Of a stretch of DNA of 17,492 bases, positions 1 to 7,692 are shown piece by piece (positions within the stretch are counted from its first letter, which is position 1; every line of letters starts with the position of its first letter). The stretch is from CAZESH01 sp964514665. Lineage in GTDB: Bacteria; Bacillota; Bacilli; Paenibacillales; KCTC-25726. The stretch is from assembly GCA_964514665.1 (NCBI GenBank), contig CAZESH010000059.1:1-17492 (forward strand), given 5' to 3'. The notes beneath the pieces are model-generated. The model was not told where the DNA came from. It ran no database searches and worked only from the letters and a program-made list of their open reading frames with translations. The translations under genes and the position numbers were made by a program.

Positions 1-34
1 CCGTTAGAGAGAAAAAATTGAAGGAGGCGAAGCT

Positions 35-505
35 ATGCTGTCCCTGACCATTCCGGGCAGAGAAGCCCTGCAGCTCCATCATCTCGTGTTGGATTTTAAC
101 GGAACCCTTGCAGAAGATGGAAAACTGCTTCAAGGTGTGGAGGAAAGACTCAGGCTTTTGAGCGGGGAATTGACGATTCATGTGATTACGGCGGATACGA
201 ATGGAAGCGTCGCCGGGCAATGCGGGCATCTTCCGCTGTCCATACATATTATCGGCAGGGAGAACCAAGCCGGGGAAAAACAGCGTTTTGTGGAGCAGCT
301 GCAGCCCCACGGTACGGTATGCATCGGCAATGGCTCGAATGACAGGGGGATGTTCGCGCAAGCGGATTTGGCCATAGCCATTATCGGAGCAGAAGGCTGT
401 GCGACTTCAGCTTTGCTGCAAAGCGACATCGCCGTGAACAAAATCGTCGATGCGCTGGATTTGCTGATTCACACGAACCGAATCATCGCAACGCTGAGAA
501 ATTAA
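35..505 (+). CDS. HAD-superfamily phosphatase-like protein (soluble P-type-ATPase-like, COG4087 type)
   Basis: A 156-residue single-domain protein with HAD phosphohydrolase motifs. Motif I is D20-F-N22-G-T24-L, giving a nucleophile Asp in a DxNGT context. Motif II is probably T52 in VITADT, the motif III lysine is probably K82, and motif IV is GNGSND around D103. There is no membrane segment and no cap domain, so it is cytosolic and the size of the soluble P-type-ATPase-like HAD family. The second motif-I residue is Asn instead of the usual general-acid Asp, as in P-type ATPase-like branches where it is not Asp (DKTGT). The substrate is unknown. The ATG is preceded by a strong AAGGAGG at good spacing. 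The upstream neighbour lies outside the window, and the downstream efe operon is convergent, so context gives no clue to its role. Confidence 0.85.
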   Translation: MLSLTIPGREALQLHHLVLDFNGTLAEDGKLLQGVEERLRLLSGELTIHVITADTNGSVAGQCGHLPLSIHIIGRENQAGEKQRFVEQLQPHGTVCIGNGSNDRGMFAQADLAIAIIGAEGCATSALLQSDIAVNKIVDALDLLIHTNRIIATLRN

Positions 506-506
506 G

Positions 507-557
507 CGGCAATGCCTGCTTGGAGGACTGCTACGTGCCTCTGCAGGCATATTGCCG
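507..557 (+). terminator. Stem-loop between HAD gene and efe operon
   Basis: Arms 507-519 and 543-557 pair over 13 bp with a 2-nt bulge on the right side, and the loop contains a further GAGG/CCTC pairing. It lies directly behind the HAD stop codon and is followed only by a short TTT. It is therefore a plausible but weak intrinsic terminator of the + gene, in a gap between convergent genes. Confidence 0.5.
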
Positions 558-581
558 TTTATGGGCCTAAAATCGAGGGAT

Positions 582-2357
582 TTATGCCGCTTTTTTAACG
601 CTCATCCGCAGCGATTGGAGGAGAATAAGCATAAGCAGGACGAACTGGGGCAGTACGGTTTCCCAGGTAGGATAAATCCCCAATGGCCCAATCGGGATCA
701 AGCCATCCACTGCATGCGCAGGCAAAAGACCGGTCACTTGCAGGGCATGCAGGCTCACGCCCGTAAACTTGAAAGCCAGATAATAAATCAGCAAGCCGGC
801 AGTGAGAAAAAAGGGACGGATGGGAATTTTCACGCTGAATTTAATCAGCACATAGCCGGTCAGGAACAACACCGCGACAGCGCAACCTATTCCCAGCAGC
901 AAATCTGCCAAGGCAATCGAGAAAGCCATACCCGAGTAGAAGAGGATGGTTTCCGCCCCTTCCCGAAAGACCGCCGTAAAAGAGACAATGGCCAGCAGCC
1001 AGGGCGTTCCGCCCGTCATTGCTTTTTGCATTTTTTGATTAAGATAGCGATTCCATGCTCTGATATTGGATTGCTTGTGCAGCCAGGCACCGATGCTGAG
1101 CATGAAGATGACAGCTGCAAGACCGCTGAACCCCTCGATTTTTTCGCGATTGATGCCGGATTCCAAATTGGCAAAAAGCGCCGTCAATATTACGGAAAAA
1201 CCGGCGCTAAACAGCAAGCCTGCGCCCAGTCCGCCCCAAACCCAGCCTTTTTTGTCCCCGTGATTTGTGCGCTTCAGATAAGCCAGCAAAGTGGCGATAA
1301 TCAGGATGGCTTCCATCCCCTCGCGGAATAAAATCACGAAAGCGTCCCATGTCGTGTAGCTGGACGGATGGGCGAAAGGCTCCAGGGACTGCTTTAAGTT
1401 TTGAATCAGCTGTCCGGCTTTTTCTGTGTCGGGAGGGTTGGAGACGAGCAGCGTTAAAATTTCGGTCATTCGATTTTCCGTATCCCGATAAACTTTCTCC
1501 GAACGTGTGGCAACCTCGCCTTCCGCAGCCGGCCAGGCGCTGATGAAAGCTTCCATGTGCTGTTTGGCGTCGTTTGTGCGCTGCTCGCTTACGGCGAGAT
1601 CAGCTTGATCCAGCATGGAGACCAGGCTTGCCAGGGAAAGCGAAGAATCGCTTGCGGACGAAGCGGCAACCCAATTTCCGTCCAAGTAATCTTGGATTGA
1701 TGCTTTCAGCGCATCCAGTCGTGACAAGCTGTCGGGAGCGTTCGCAGGATCGGCATAGAGCGCCGCCCTCGCCAAGCTTAAGTGCGTCTCGATTGCCCCA
1801 TACGCCTGCAGGCTCTGTTCCCGGACCGGCTTTTCGACCAGGCTCCACTCGCTGACAAAATCCTGGTAATTTGCTCTGGCCTGCTCCCACTGCTGCTGAT
1901 TCACTTGCGATTGGATGCCGTCAATACGCAGGATAAGCGCTTTGATTTTTGTGCGGTCAACTTTCAGCTCCGTTTGCACAAAAAAGCCTGCATATTGATC
2001 CGTTGCTTTTGCCAGAGCCACGATTTGCCGGTATAAGGTTTCACGATCAACTCCTTGATCGAGCAGTTGCCCGGTTTTTGCCAATTCCTCGTTAACCGCG
2101 GCAGCAAGCTTGTTCTTACCGTCTTGGCTTCGATTGTTGCTGTTCCACTGCCGCTCGAAACGTACGAGCGAGTCTTTTACCGACGGAATATCCCCGCCGC
2201 GAACTTGTACAAGCGCCTCGCCGATAAGCGAAAGCAGCTCTTGGCTGTCCTCAGATTTCGATGCTGCGGACAAGGAAACGGGATGAATGAAAAGAGTGGA
2301 GAAAATAAAAACTGTCAGCATGCTTATGATGGCGGAACGGGATATCCGGGATATCAA
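582..2357 (-). CDS. efeU: FTR1-family high-affinity iron permease with extracytoplasmic N-terminal domain (EfeU)
   Basis: Membrane permease of the Efe ferrous/ferric uptake system, 591 residues. It begins with a signal peptide (hydrophobic about 9-31). A largely helical extracytoplasmic region follows (about 33-335), then the FTR1 membrane domain (about 337-587, roughly seven helices). The two FTR1 iron-binding motifs are intact: REGME at 345-349 and REGAE at 465-469. The protein is much longer than E. coli EfeU because of the N-terminal domain, a form found in Gram-positive and other FTR1 proteins. The start is TTG at 2357, with AAAGGA upstream on the minus strand; the ATG of the overlapping frame gives no sensible protein. 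It lies 27 bp after efeB and is the last gene of the efeM-efeB-efeU operon, probably translated from the Fur-controlled message. Function is assigned by family and operon context. Confidence 0.95.
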   Translation of the reverse strand: MISRISRSAIISMLTVFIFSTLFIHPVSLSAASKSEDSQELLSLIGEALVQVRGGDIPSVKDSLVRFERQWNSNNRSQDGKNKLAAAVNEELAKTGQLLDQGVDRETLYRQIVALAKATDQYAGFFVQTELKVDRTKIKALILRIDGIQSQVNQQQWEQARANYQDFVSEWSLVEKPVREQSLQAYGAIETHLSLARAALYADPANAPDSLSRLDALKASIQDYLDGNWVAASSASDSSLSLASLVSMLDQADLAVSEQRTNDAKQHMEAFISAWPAAEGEVATRSEKVYRDTENRMTEILTLLVSNPPDTEKAGQLIQNLKQSLEPFAHPSSYTTWDAFVILFREGMEAILIIATLLAYLKRTNHGDKKGWVWGGLGAGLLFSAGFSVILTALFANLESGINREKIEGFSGLAAVIFMLSIGAWLHKQSNIRAWNRYLNQKMQKAMTGGTPWLLAIVSFTAVFREGAETILFYSGMAFSIALADLLLGIGCAVAVLFLTGYVLIKFSVKIPIRPFFLTAGLLIYYLAFKFTGVSLHALQVTGLLPAHAVDGLIPIGPLGIYPTWETVLPQFVLLMLILLQSLRMSVKKAA

Positions 2358-2384
2358 GATGCGTCATCCTTTCCGAAAGTTGGA

Positions 2385-3683
2385 TTAAAAAAGCAAATTT
2401 CCGATATATCCGCCTTTTTCGATTCCGCCCGGGCAAGCGAACACGGCGCTGCCTATATGGCGGATATATTCATTTAAACGATCGGCGCTTGCCATACGCT
2501 GCTGAATCGGCACAAATTGCTTGAGCGGATTTTTCTGGTAGCTGATAAATATCAGTCCCGCATCCAATTGCGCACGGGCGGGATCGATCTCTCCCGCGTA
2601 TGAATAAGAGCGCCGCAGGATTTTTTCCGCTCCGCCGCTCCGCGCCAAAGCGATGTGGGAATCCGGCGGAATAAGCGGTTTTCCCTGTGCATCCTTTTGT
2701 TCCAGATTGACTTCGTCAAACTCTTCCGTCTGACCCAAGGGAGCGCCTGAACGCTTTTTTCGTCCGAAGGTCAGTTCCTGCTCGGACATGTGTGTTCGGT
2801 CCCATACCTCAATGAACATGCGGATGCGCCTAGCCACCATGTAGCTGCCGTTTCTCATCCAATTCGCTTCCGAGCCGTCCGACCACACGATATTGTTCAT
2901 TTCCCGTGTGCTATCCGGGTTGACGGTTCCGTCCTTGAATCCCAACAAATTGCGTGGTGTGCCTTGACTCGGATCGGAGCGATGCGAGCGCTGGAATCCG
3001 GATTGCGTCCAGCGGAGAGCCACGATACCCCGCCCCATTCGCACCAGATTGCGAATGGCATGGAAAGCAATCTGCTGGTCGTCGCTGCAAATTTGAATGC
3101 CGATATCGCCTCCGACCCATGCGGGATCCAGTTCGTCTCCGGCGAATTCAGGCAGATCGCGGAGAACGGCAGGCTTTTTGCCGGCAAGCCCGAAGCGATC
3201 CTCGCCCGCTTTAACAAAAAAGGAAGGCCCGAAGCCGAAGGTAATCGTCAGCTTGGAGGGACTTAAGCCTTCCGCTTCTCCCGTGTCCGCGGGAGGCACA
3301 TAGGGATTTTCCCGATAATCCCCGACAAGCTGTCCGTGGGTCATTTTCTCCGAGGCCAGCGTCCAGGCTTTGAAAAGCTCGCGAACCTTGGCTAATTTTT
3401 CGCTGCGCACGTCCAAAGCAGTCAAACAGACAAAGTTTTGCGGCTTCGTGATGATGCCTGCTTGATGTTTCCCGTAGAAGGGAACGATTTCTTTTGTATC
3501 GACGGCCGCGACTTTTTGTGCGGTGTTCGCGGAATGTCCGCCCGCGGCAAGGGATCCCAATCCGCTTGCGCCAAGCAGCAGTCCAATCCCTCCGGCCCCC
3601 GTGAGATAAAGCATCTCGCGTCGGCTCATCTTCTTGGATGGCATCGATGAAGCTTCGCGTTTATTCTTGGAGTCGCCTTCCAT
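2385..3683 (-). CDS. efeB: Tat-exported DyP-type heme peroxidase (EfeB)
   Basis: 432 residues. The N-terminus carries a twin-arginine signal (S20-R21-R22-E-M-L, then a hydrophobic glycine/leucine stretch to about 47), so the folded heme protein is exported by Tat. The DyP signature GFKDG is at 248-252 with the catalytic Asp at 251. The expected proximal heme ligand is H343 in DSHIALA, and RRSYSY follows at 357-362. The length matches the EfeB family. EfeB is thought to oxidise ferrous iron, or to act on heme or porphyrin, before uptake through EfeU. The ATG at 3683 has an excellent GGGAGGAGG site. The gene sits between efeM (35-bp gap) and efeU (27-bp gap) in one transcription unit. Confidence 0.95.
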   Translation of the reverse strand: MEGDSKNKREASSMPSKKMSRREMLYLTGAGGIGLLLGASGLGSLAAGGHSANTAQKVAAVDTKEIVPFYGKHQAGIITKPQNFVCLTALDVRSEKLAKVRELFKAWTLASEKMTHGQLVGDYRENPYVPPADTGEAEGLSPSKLTITFGFGPSFFVKAGEDRFGLAGKKPAVLRDLPEFAGDELDPAWVGGDIGIQICSDDQQIAFHAIRNLVRMGRGIVALRWTQSGFQRSHRSDPSQGTPRNLLGFKDGTVNPDSTREMNNIVWSDGSEANWMRNGSYMVARRIRMFIEVWDRTHMSEQELTFGRKKRSGAPLGQTEEFDEVNLEQKDAQGKPLIPPDSHIALARSGGAEKILRRSYSYAGEIDPARAQLDAGLIFISYQKNPLKQFVPIQQRMASADRLNEYIRHIGSAVFACPGGIEKGGYIGNLLF

Positions 3684-3718
3684 AATCGTCCTCCTCCCGA
3701 AATTTCCATTGTGGTTTG

Positions 3719-4582
3719 CTAATTTTCCATGACAATGCCCAACTGGGAGAGCGGCTCGGCCAAAGCGTCAATCAAACCGCTCAGTTTGCGGGTGTCGGCA
3801 TCTTGCAGCTCCGTATACAGCGCATAGTTTTCGCCCTGTTTATACTGATCCAACGCGTTTTGTACATCGCTGAAGCGCTGATCCAGCGTGTCCGCGAGCT
3901 GCGGCTTTTTGTCTGCGATGATCGGGCGCAGCAGTTGGAATATTTTTTCGGCACCTTGCACATTGGCGGCGAAATCGTAGAGATCGGTATGGGAATAGCG
4001 TTCCTCCTCGCCGGATATCTTGGAAGAGGAAACCTCGTTTAACAGATCGACGGCTCCCGTTATCAAGGTCAGCGGGAGTACTTCCGCCAGCTCGATTTTG
4101 GTCCGCAGCGCTTTTACGTCAATCAACAGCTGGTCCGCATATGGTTCGATGCCAGCAGTTTTGTTCTCGACCCACAATGCCTTCTCGATTTTGTGATAAC
4201 CGGACCATTCCTCCGCCGGCACATCATTTTCGCGGGCATCGATCCTCGGGTCCAATTCGCCCATCGATTCGGCGATTGGTTCGATTCGCTCGAACGGCAT
4301 GCGAGCATGCGGGTACAGTTGTTTGGACTGTTCGATATCACCCGATTTCACGGCAGCGACGAAGGCTTCCGTTTTCTGCACGAACAAATCGGTCTGTTGC
4401 AAACCGAACTCATGGTAAGCTTTAACCGCCTTTTGCAGCGGTTCGGAAATCTGCGTTTTTGGGTCTCCGTTCTGCGCCGACGAAGGCCAGCTTTCCGTTG
4501 GCCGGGACGTTTCCTTGCTGCAGCCAATCAATATTGCGGACGAGAGAATAAATGTAAGAGCAGCTGTAAAAAATGGTCTCAA
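3719..4582 (-). CDS. efeM: Iron-uptake lipoprotein EfeM/EfeO, imelysin (M75) type
   Basis: Extracytoplasmic iron-binding lipoprotein that delivers iron to the FTR1 permease. I place the start at TTG 4582: GGAGG lies 8 nt upstream, and the resulting protein (287 residues) opens with a proper lipoprotein signal peptide and lipobox LIGC, with the lipidated Cys at 21. The open frame runs up to 4774, but that extension covers the promoter and Fur boxes and reads as low-complexity sequence. After a Ser/Pro-rich linker (about 22-45) comes the M75 domain, with its conserved HxxE motif as H130-K-I-E133 (YHKIEKALW). There is no N-terminal cupredoxin domain, so this is the EfeM-like form rather than the two-domain E. 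coli EfeO. First gene of the efeM-efeB-efeU operon, directly behind the Fur-regulated promoter. Confidence 0.92.
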   Translation of the reverse strand: MRPFFTAALTFILSSAILIGCSKETSRPTESWPSSAQNGDPKTQISEPLQKAVKAYHEFGLQQTDLFVQKTEAFVAAVKSGDIEQSKQLYPHARMPFERIEPIAESMGELDPRIDARENDVPAEEWSGYHKIEKALWVENKTAGIEPYADQLLIDVKALRTKIELAEVLPLTLITGAVDLLNEVSSSKISGEEERYSHTDLYDFAANVQGAEKIFQLLRPIIADKKPQLADTLDQRFSDVQNALDQYKQGENYALYTELQDADTRKLSGLIDALAEPLSQLGIVMEN

Positions 4583-4608
4583 AACGAACGCCTCCAAATT
4601 TTCTAATA

Positions 4609-4627
4609 GAGAATGATAATCATTCTC
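4609..4627 (-). promoter_or_regulatory. Fur box 1 (perfect 9-1-9 palindrome)
   Basis: GAGAATGATAATCATTCTC is a perfect inverted repeat with the GATAATCAT core of the classical Fur consensus. It lies just downstream of the -10 element, over the expected transcription start, so bound Fur would block initiation of the efe operon when iron is plentiful. Confidence 0.9.
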
Positions 4628-4656
4628 AATATAATTATAATGATAATCGTTCTCAA
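4628..4656 (-). promoter_or_regulatory. Sigma-A-type promoter of the efe operon
   Basis: On the minus strand, -35 TTGAGA (4651-4656) and -10 TATATT (4628-4633) are separated by exactly 17 bp. Both match the vegetative consensus at 5 of 6 positions. The predicted start is near 4621, about 40 bases ahead of the efeM TTG. The elements are interleaved with two Fur boxes. Confidence 0.8.
4636..4654 (-). promoter_or_regulatory. Fur box 2 (imperfect)
   Basis: TATAATGATAATCGTTCTC has the same GATAATC core as box 1, with 6 of 9 arm positions paired. Its centre is 27 bp from that of box 1, and it covers the promoter spacer and most of the -35. Two boxes suggest cooperative, tight iron repression. Confidence 0.8.
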
Positions 4657-4754
4657 GTAAACCGTTTTTTTTGAAAAATAAAAAATAAAATGAAAAATTG
4701 GGATAAGACAGGACAAAAAAAGATCGTCGAAAGCCTAAGCTTGGCATAAAAAGA

Positions 4755-4778
4755 AGAGATGACAATCGTGTCATCTCT
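4755..4778 (-). terminator. Intrinsic terminator of the chrA-chrB-ggt operon
   Basis: Arms 4755-4764 and 4769-4778 form a perfect 10-bp stem with loop 4765-4768. Read on the minus strand, the stem is followed by TCTTTTT, as expected for Rho-independent termination about 110 bp after the ggt stop codon. It also insulates the efe promoter region from read-through. Confidence 0.8.
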
Positions 4779-4888
4779 CAGCGAGAAAGTAAATAGGTTT
4801 GAGGGGATATCAGGGGGAGGGAGAACGGTAGTCTCCCTCCGCATTCCCGCCGAAAAGCAGTCGAGTCAGGGAAATGGAATCCTTTTCG

Positions 4889-6496
4889 TCAAATGCCGAT
4901 TGCGCAGCCGTCCTTTCGTGGATCGGAGCCTCCTTGCAGCACGCCCGTGTCGGGATCGATGCGTATCCCCTGATAGCCTCCGACTCCAAAGGGATCCCCG
5001 TCGTATGGAGCGAGGAGGGTATGTCCTTTTTGCGCCAGCTGCGAACGAACCGATTCCGCTATGCCCGATTCCAAATAAAGCCCTTCGTTGTAATGCCTGA
5101 ATCGCGGCGCTTCCCCGGCCTCCTGAATGTTCATTCCGAAATCAAGCAGATTGATGAGCACCTGAACCTGGCCCTGCGGCTGCATATCCGCTCCCATTAC
5201 GCCAAAGGAGATCTCGGGCTTGCCTTCGTGCAAAACCATGGCCGGAATAATCGTATGGAACGGACGTTTGCGCGGGGATACCACATTGGGATGAGCGGGA
5301 TCTAGGGAAAACAGCGCTCCCCTGTTTTGCAGGAAAATGCCGGTATCCTTTACTAGCTCTCCGCTGCCGAACAAGCTGAAAATGCTGTTGGTAACAGACG
5401 CCACGTTGCCGTCACCGTCGACAACGGTCAAATAAACGGTATCTCCCCCCATTTCAACGCCGCTGCAAGGTACGGAGAAGGAGGATTGCTTGATGGAATC
5501 AGCCAGCTCGGAGGCGTATGCCTTTGACAACAGCTGCTCAACCGGTACATCGGCGAATTCAGAATCGGCCACATAATGGTCCCGGTCGGCATAGGCCAGT
5601 TTCTTCACTTCCGCAAACAAGTGAATGAACTCGGCGGAGTTATGGCCAAGTGCGGCGATATCGAATTGCTCCAGTATGTTCAGCATTTCCAGCACGACAA
5701 TGCCTTGGCCGTTGGGAGGGATTTCCAGCACATCGTAACCGCGGTAATTGATCGATATCGGTTCAACCCAGTCGGAATGGTGGTTGAGCAAATCCTCTTT
5801 GCGCAAAAGGCCGCCGTTATCCAACATGTATTGTTCAATCCGCTCGGCGAGCTCTCCGCGGTAAAAAGCGTCGCGACCGCCTTTCGCCAGCTTCTTCAAA
5901 GTGGCGGCAAGATCGGGCTGTTTGAATAACGTGCCTTCCTTCGGGGCCTTCCCGTTTATCAGATATTTTTGCGAGGCTTCCCCGGACTTGGCAAGCAGAG
6001 CCTCGGCTTTTTTCCAATAATGCGCCACCATCTCGGTGACCGGAAAGCCGTTTTCGGCATAGGAAATAGCGGGAGCCAACGTTTCTTTGAAGCTCATCGT
6101 CCCATGCTTAGCAAGCAGCTCGGACCAGCCGTCGACCACGCCCGGAACAGAGACGGACAGTATGCCCGTAAAGGGGATGCGATCATATCCCATTTCTTTG
6201 TATAAGGAGGAGCTTGCTTTTTCGGCCGAGCGGCCGCTGGCGTTCAAGCCTTCCACTTTTCCCGTATCGGCGCGATAAGTCAAGGCGAACATATCGCCGC
6301 CGATTCCCGTCATCATCGGTTCAACTACACATAATGCGGCGGCAACGGCAACGGCAGCGTCAAATGCGTTTCCTCCGGCCCGCAGGATTTCGATTCCCGC
6401 GGCGGCAGCGAGCGGTTGGCTGGTGGCCACCATGCCGCGTGTAGAGTAGACTACAGAACGGGTCACTCGGCTCATTCCTGAGGGTCTGTCAAACAT
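4889..6496 (-). CDS. Gamma-glutamyltransferase-family Ntn hydrolase (YwrD-like)
   Basis: 535 residues covering the full GGT fold. The N-terminal part has the family block with GGNAFDAAVA (41-50) and the following GIGGDMF. The autoprocessing and catalytic Thr is most likely T353 in GGDTVYLTVVD, so cleavage would give about 352- and 183-residue chains, normal for the family. Late motifs include MGADMQPQGQVQ (434-445) and GGSDPRKDG near the C-terminus. There is no signal peptide, unlike secreted Ggt, so it is probably cytosolic like B. subtilis YwrD. Members hydrolyse or transfer gamma-glutamyl groups; the actual substrate here is unknown. The ATG at 6496 follows AAAGGAG. It lies 19 bp behind the chromate-transporter gene pair, ends the operon, and is followed by a clear terminator. 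Confidence 0.9.
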   Translation of the reverse strand: MFDRPSGMSRVTRSVVYSTRGMVATSQPLAAAAGIEILRAGGNAFDAAVAVAAALCVVEPMMTGIGGDMFALTYRADTGKVEGLNASGRSAEKASSSLYKEMGYDRIPFTGILSVSVPGVVDGWSELLAKHGTMSFKETLAPAISYAENGFPVTEMVAHYWKKAEALLAKSGEASQKYLINGKAPKEGTLFKQPDLAATLKKLAKGGRDAFYRGELAERIEQYMLDNGGLLRKEDLLNHHSDWVEPISINYRGYDVLEIPPNGQGIVVLEMLNILEQFDIAALGHNSAEFIHLFAEVKKLAYADRDHYVADSEFADVPVEQLLSKAYASELADSIKQSSFSVPCSGVEMGGDTVYLTVVDGDGNVASVTNSIFSLFGSGELVKDTGIFLQNRGALFSLDPAHPNVVSPRKRPFHTIIPAMVLHEGKPEISFGVMGADMQPQGQVQVLINLLDFGMNIQEAGEAPRFRHYNEGLYLESGIAESVRSQLAQKGHTLLAPYDGDPFGVGGYQGIRIDPDTGVLQGGSDPRKDGCAIGI

Positions 6497-6515
6497 GTCT
6501 TCATTCTCCTTTAAG

Positions 6516-7043
6516 TCAGATTAGAAAAAATCCATAAATCAGTGAAGCGACAATGGCGAAAAACGGATGGACCTTAAAGCGTTCCATCGCAATAAAGCTT
6601 CCTATCGCAATGATTCCTGTGTTGATCGCCCCGCTCTTGATCCAGGAGGAGACAAAAAATTCGATCGCGATCATCAGCAGCATGGCGGCAACCGCGGGTT
6701 GAATCAGCAGTGTCATATTCTGTACGCGCGGTGAATTCTTGTACCGCATGATGGTGCGCATCAGCAGGATCATCGCCAGCAGGGAAGGAACGGTAGTCGC
6801 GACCAGCGCCAGAGTCAGCCCGACAAGTCCGCCCTGTTCATATCCGATATAACCGGCCATCTTGGTGGCAATCGGTCCCGGCAGCATGTTGCCGATCGCC
6901 AGCACCTCCGCAAAGCGATCCGAGCTCATCCAGCCGTACACATCCACCACTTCATTTTTAATCAGCGGAATGACCGAAGGTCCGCCTCCGTATCCCAGAA
7001 TATTGGCGATAAATAAGGCCAGGAAAATACTCCAATAAATCAT
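6516..7043 (-). CDS. Chromate transporter family (CHR) half-size subunit, second of the pair (YwrA-like)
   Basis: 175-residue membrane protein with one CHR domain: GGGPSVIPLIKNEVV near the N-terminus and LPGPIATKMAGYIGYEQGG at about residues 54-72, followed by several hydrophobic helices to the C-terminus. Short CHR proteins come as pairs that together equal one full-length ChrA, and such pairs can export chromate. The natural substrate is often unknown. Its ATG overlaps the stop of the preceding CHR gene in an ATGA arrangement, so translation is probably coupled. The GGT-like gene follows after 19 bp. Confidence 0.9.
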   Translation of the reverse strand: MIYWSIFLALFIANILGYGGGPSVIPLIKNEVVDVYGWMSSDRFAEVLAIGNMLPGPIATKMAGYIGYEQGGLVGLTLALVATTVPSLLAMILLMRTIMRYKNSPRVQNMTLLIQPAVAAMLLMIAIEFFVSSWIKSGAINTGIIAIGSFIAMERFKVHPFFAIVASLIYGFFLI

Positions 7044-7612
7044 TTGGGTCCCACCACCTTTTCCTTGCCTTTTTTCTTGCCGAGCGGCTTGGCGTAGCTG
7101 AAGCCGCTAACTAGCAGCAAGGCGATTAAGATTGCAGGGTGAAGATGAAACAGGTCCATGGCGAGATAAGAGGCTGCCGCCAGCAGCAAGGTCACGGCGA
7201 ACCCCATCTTGTTCCAATTCCTTTTAAGAAAACCGTAGGCCAAGACGGCCAGCATTACGCCTACCACGGGCTGCACAGCTTTTGTCATTCCCTCGACGCG
7301 GGTCATTCCCCGCAAGGAGCCTAAAAGACCGAAGATCAGCAGCATGCCCGCGATCGTGGGAACTGTGGTAACGAGTAGAGCGACCGCAGCTCCCAAGACG
7401 CCCTTTAAGCGAAAGCCGATATAGCCGGCCATTTTGGTCAGGATCGGACCGGGCAGCGTATTGCCGATCGCCAATATATCGCTGAACTCCTCATCCTTCA
7501 TCCAGCCGTATTTTCCGACTACTTCTTTATGCATCAAAGGAATGGAAGAGGGCCCTCCGCCAAAACCAAGCAAACTGACTCTTAACATTGCAAATACCAA
7601 TTGCCGCCACAT
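7040..7612 (-). CDS. Chromate transporter family (CHR) half-size subunit, first of the pair (YwrB-like)
   Basis: 190-residue CHR-domain membrane protein with the same landmarks as its partner: GFGGGPSSIPLMHKEVV (about 16-32), LPGPILTKMAGYIGF (about 54-68), later helices rich in Leu/Ala, and a short Lys-rich cytosolic tail. It is the first gene of the three-gene minus-strand operon, with AAAGGAG 6 nt before the ATG at 7612. The two subunits are clearly diverged duplicates, consistent with an antiparallel heteromeric transporter. The divergent Lrp-family regulator starts 80 bp away, so the pair is likely under its control, as proposed for the related B. subtilis locus (ywrC-ywrB-ywrA). Confidence 0.9.
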   Translation of the reverse strand: MWRQLVFAMLRVSLLGFGGGPSSIPLMHKEVVGKYGWMKDEEFSDILAIGNTLPGPILTKMAGYIGFRLKGVLGAAVALLVTTVPTIAGMLLIFGLLGSLRGMTRVEGMTKAVQPVVGVMLAVLAYGFLKRNWNKMGFAVTLLLAAASYLAMDLFHLHPAILIALLLVSGFSYAKPLGKKKGKEKVVGPK

Positions 7613-7692
7613 AAGAAGCTCCTTTCCATAATTTTTTTTTTTGGTACAATAGATCTAAATCTAATAAATATAAGGTAATGAGGTGAGAGACC
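7613..7692. promoter_or_regulatory. Divergent promoter/operator region, chr operon and Lrp-family gene
   Basis: An 80-bp gap between divergent start codons. On the plus strand TACAAT (7645-7650) is a good -10, with a weak TTTCCA (7623-7628) 16 bp upstream. On the minus strand TATTGT (7646-7651) could serve chr. A TAGATCTA palindrome (7650-7657) and AATCTAAT (7658-7665) lie at the overlap and are candidate binding sites for the Lrp-type regulator. Element assignments are by eye. Confidence 0.5.

Noticed and set aside
552..1331. 259-codon plus-strand open frame
   Set aside because: It is antisense to the conserved FTR1 domain, rich in Gln/Arg/His as typical of shadow frames, with no ribosome binding site.
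4583..4774. N-terminal extension of EfeM by 64 residues
   Set aside because: It would translate the promoter and Fur boxes and hide the lipobox signal peptide; TTG 4582 has an ideal ribosome site.
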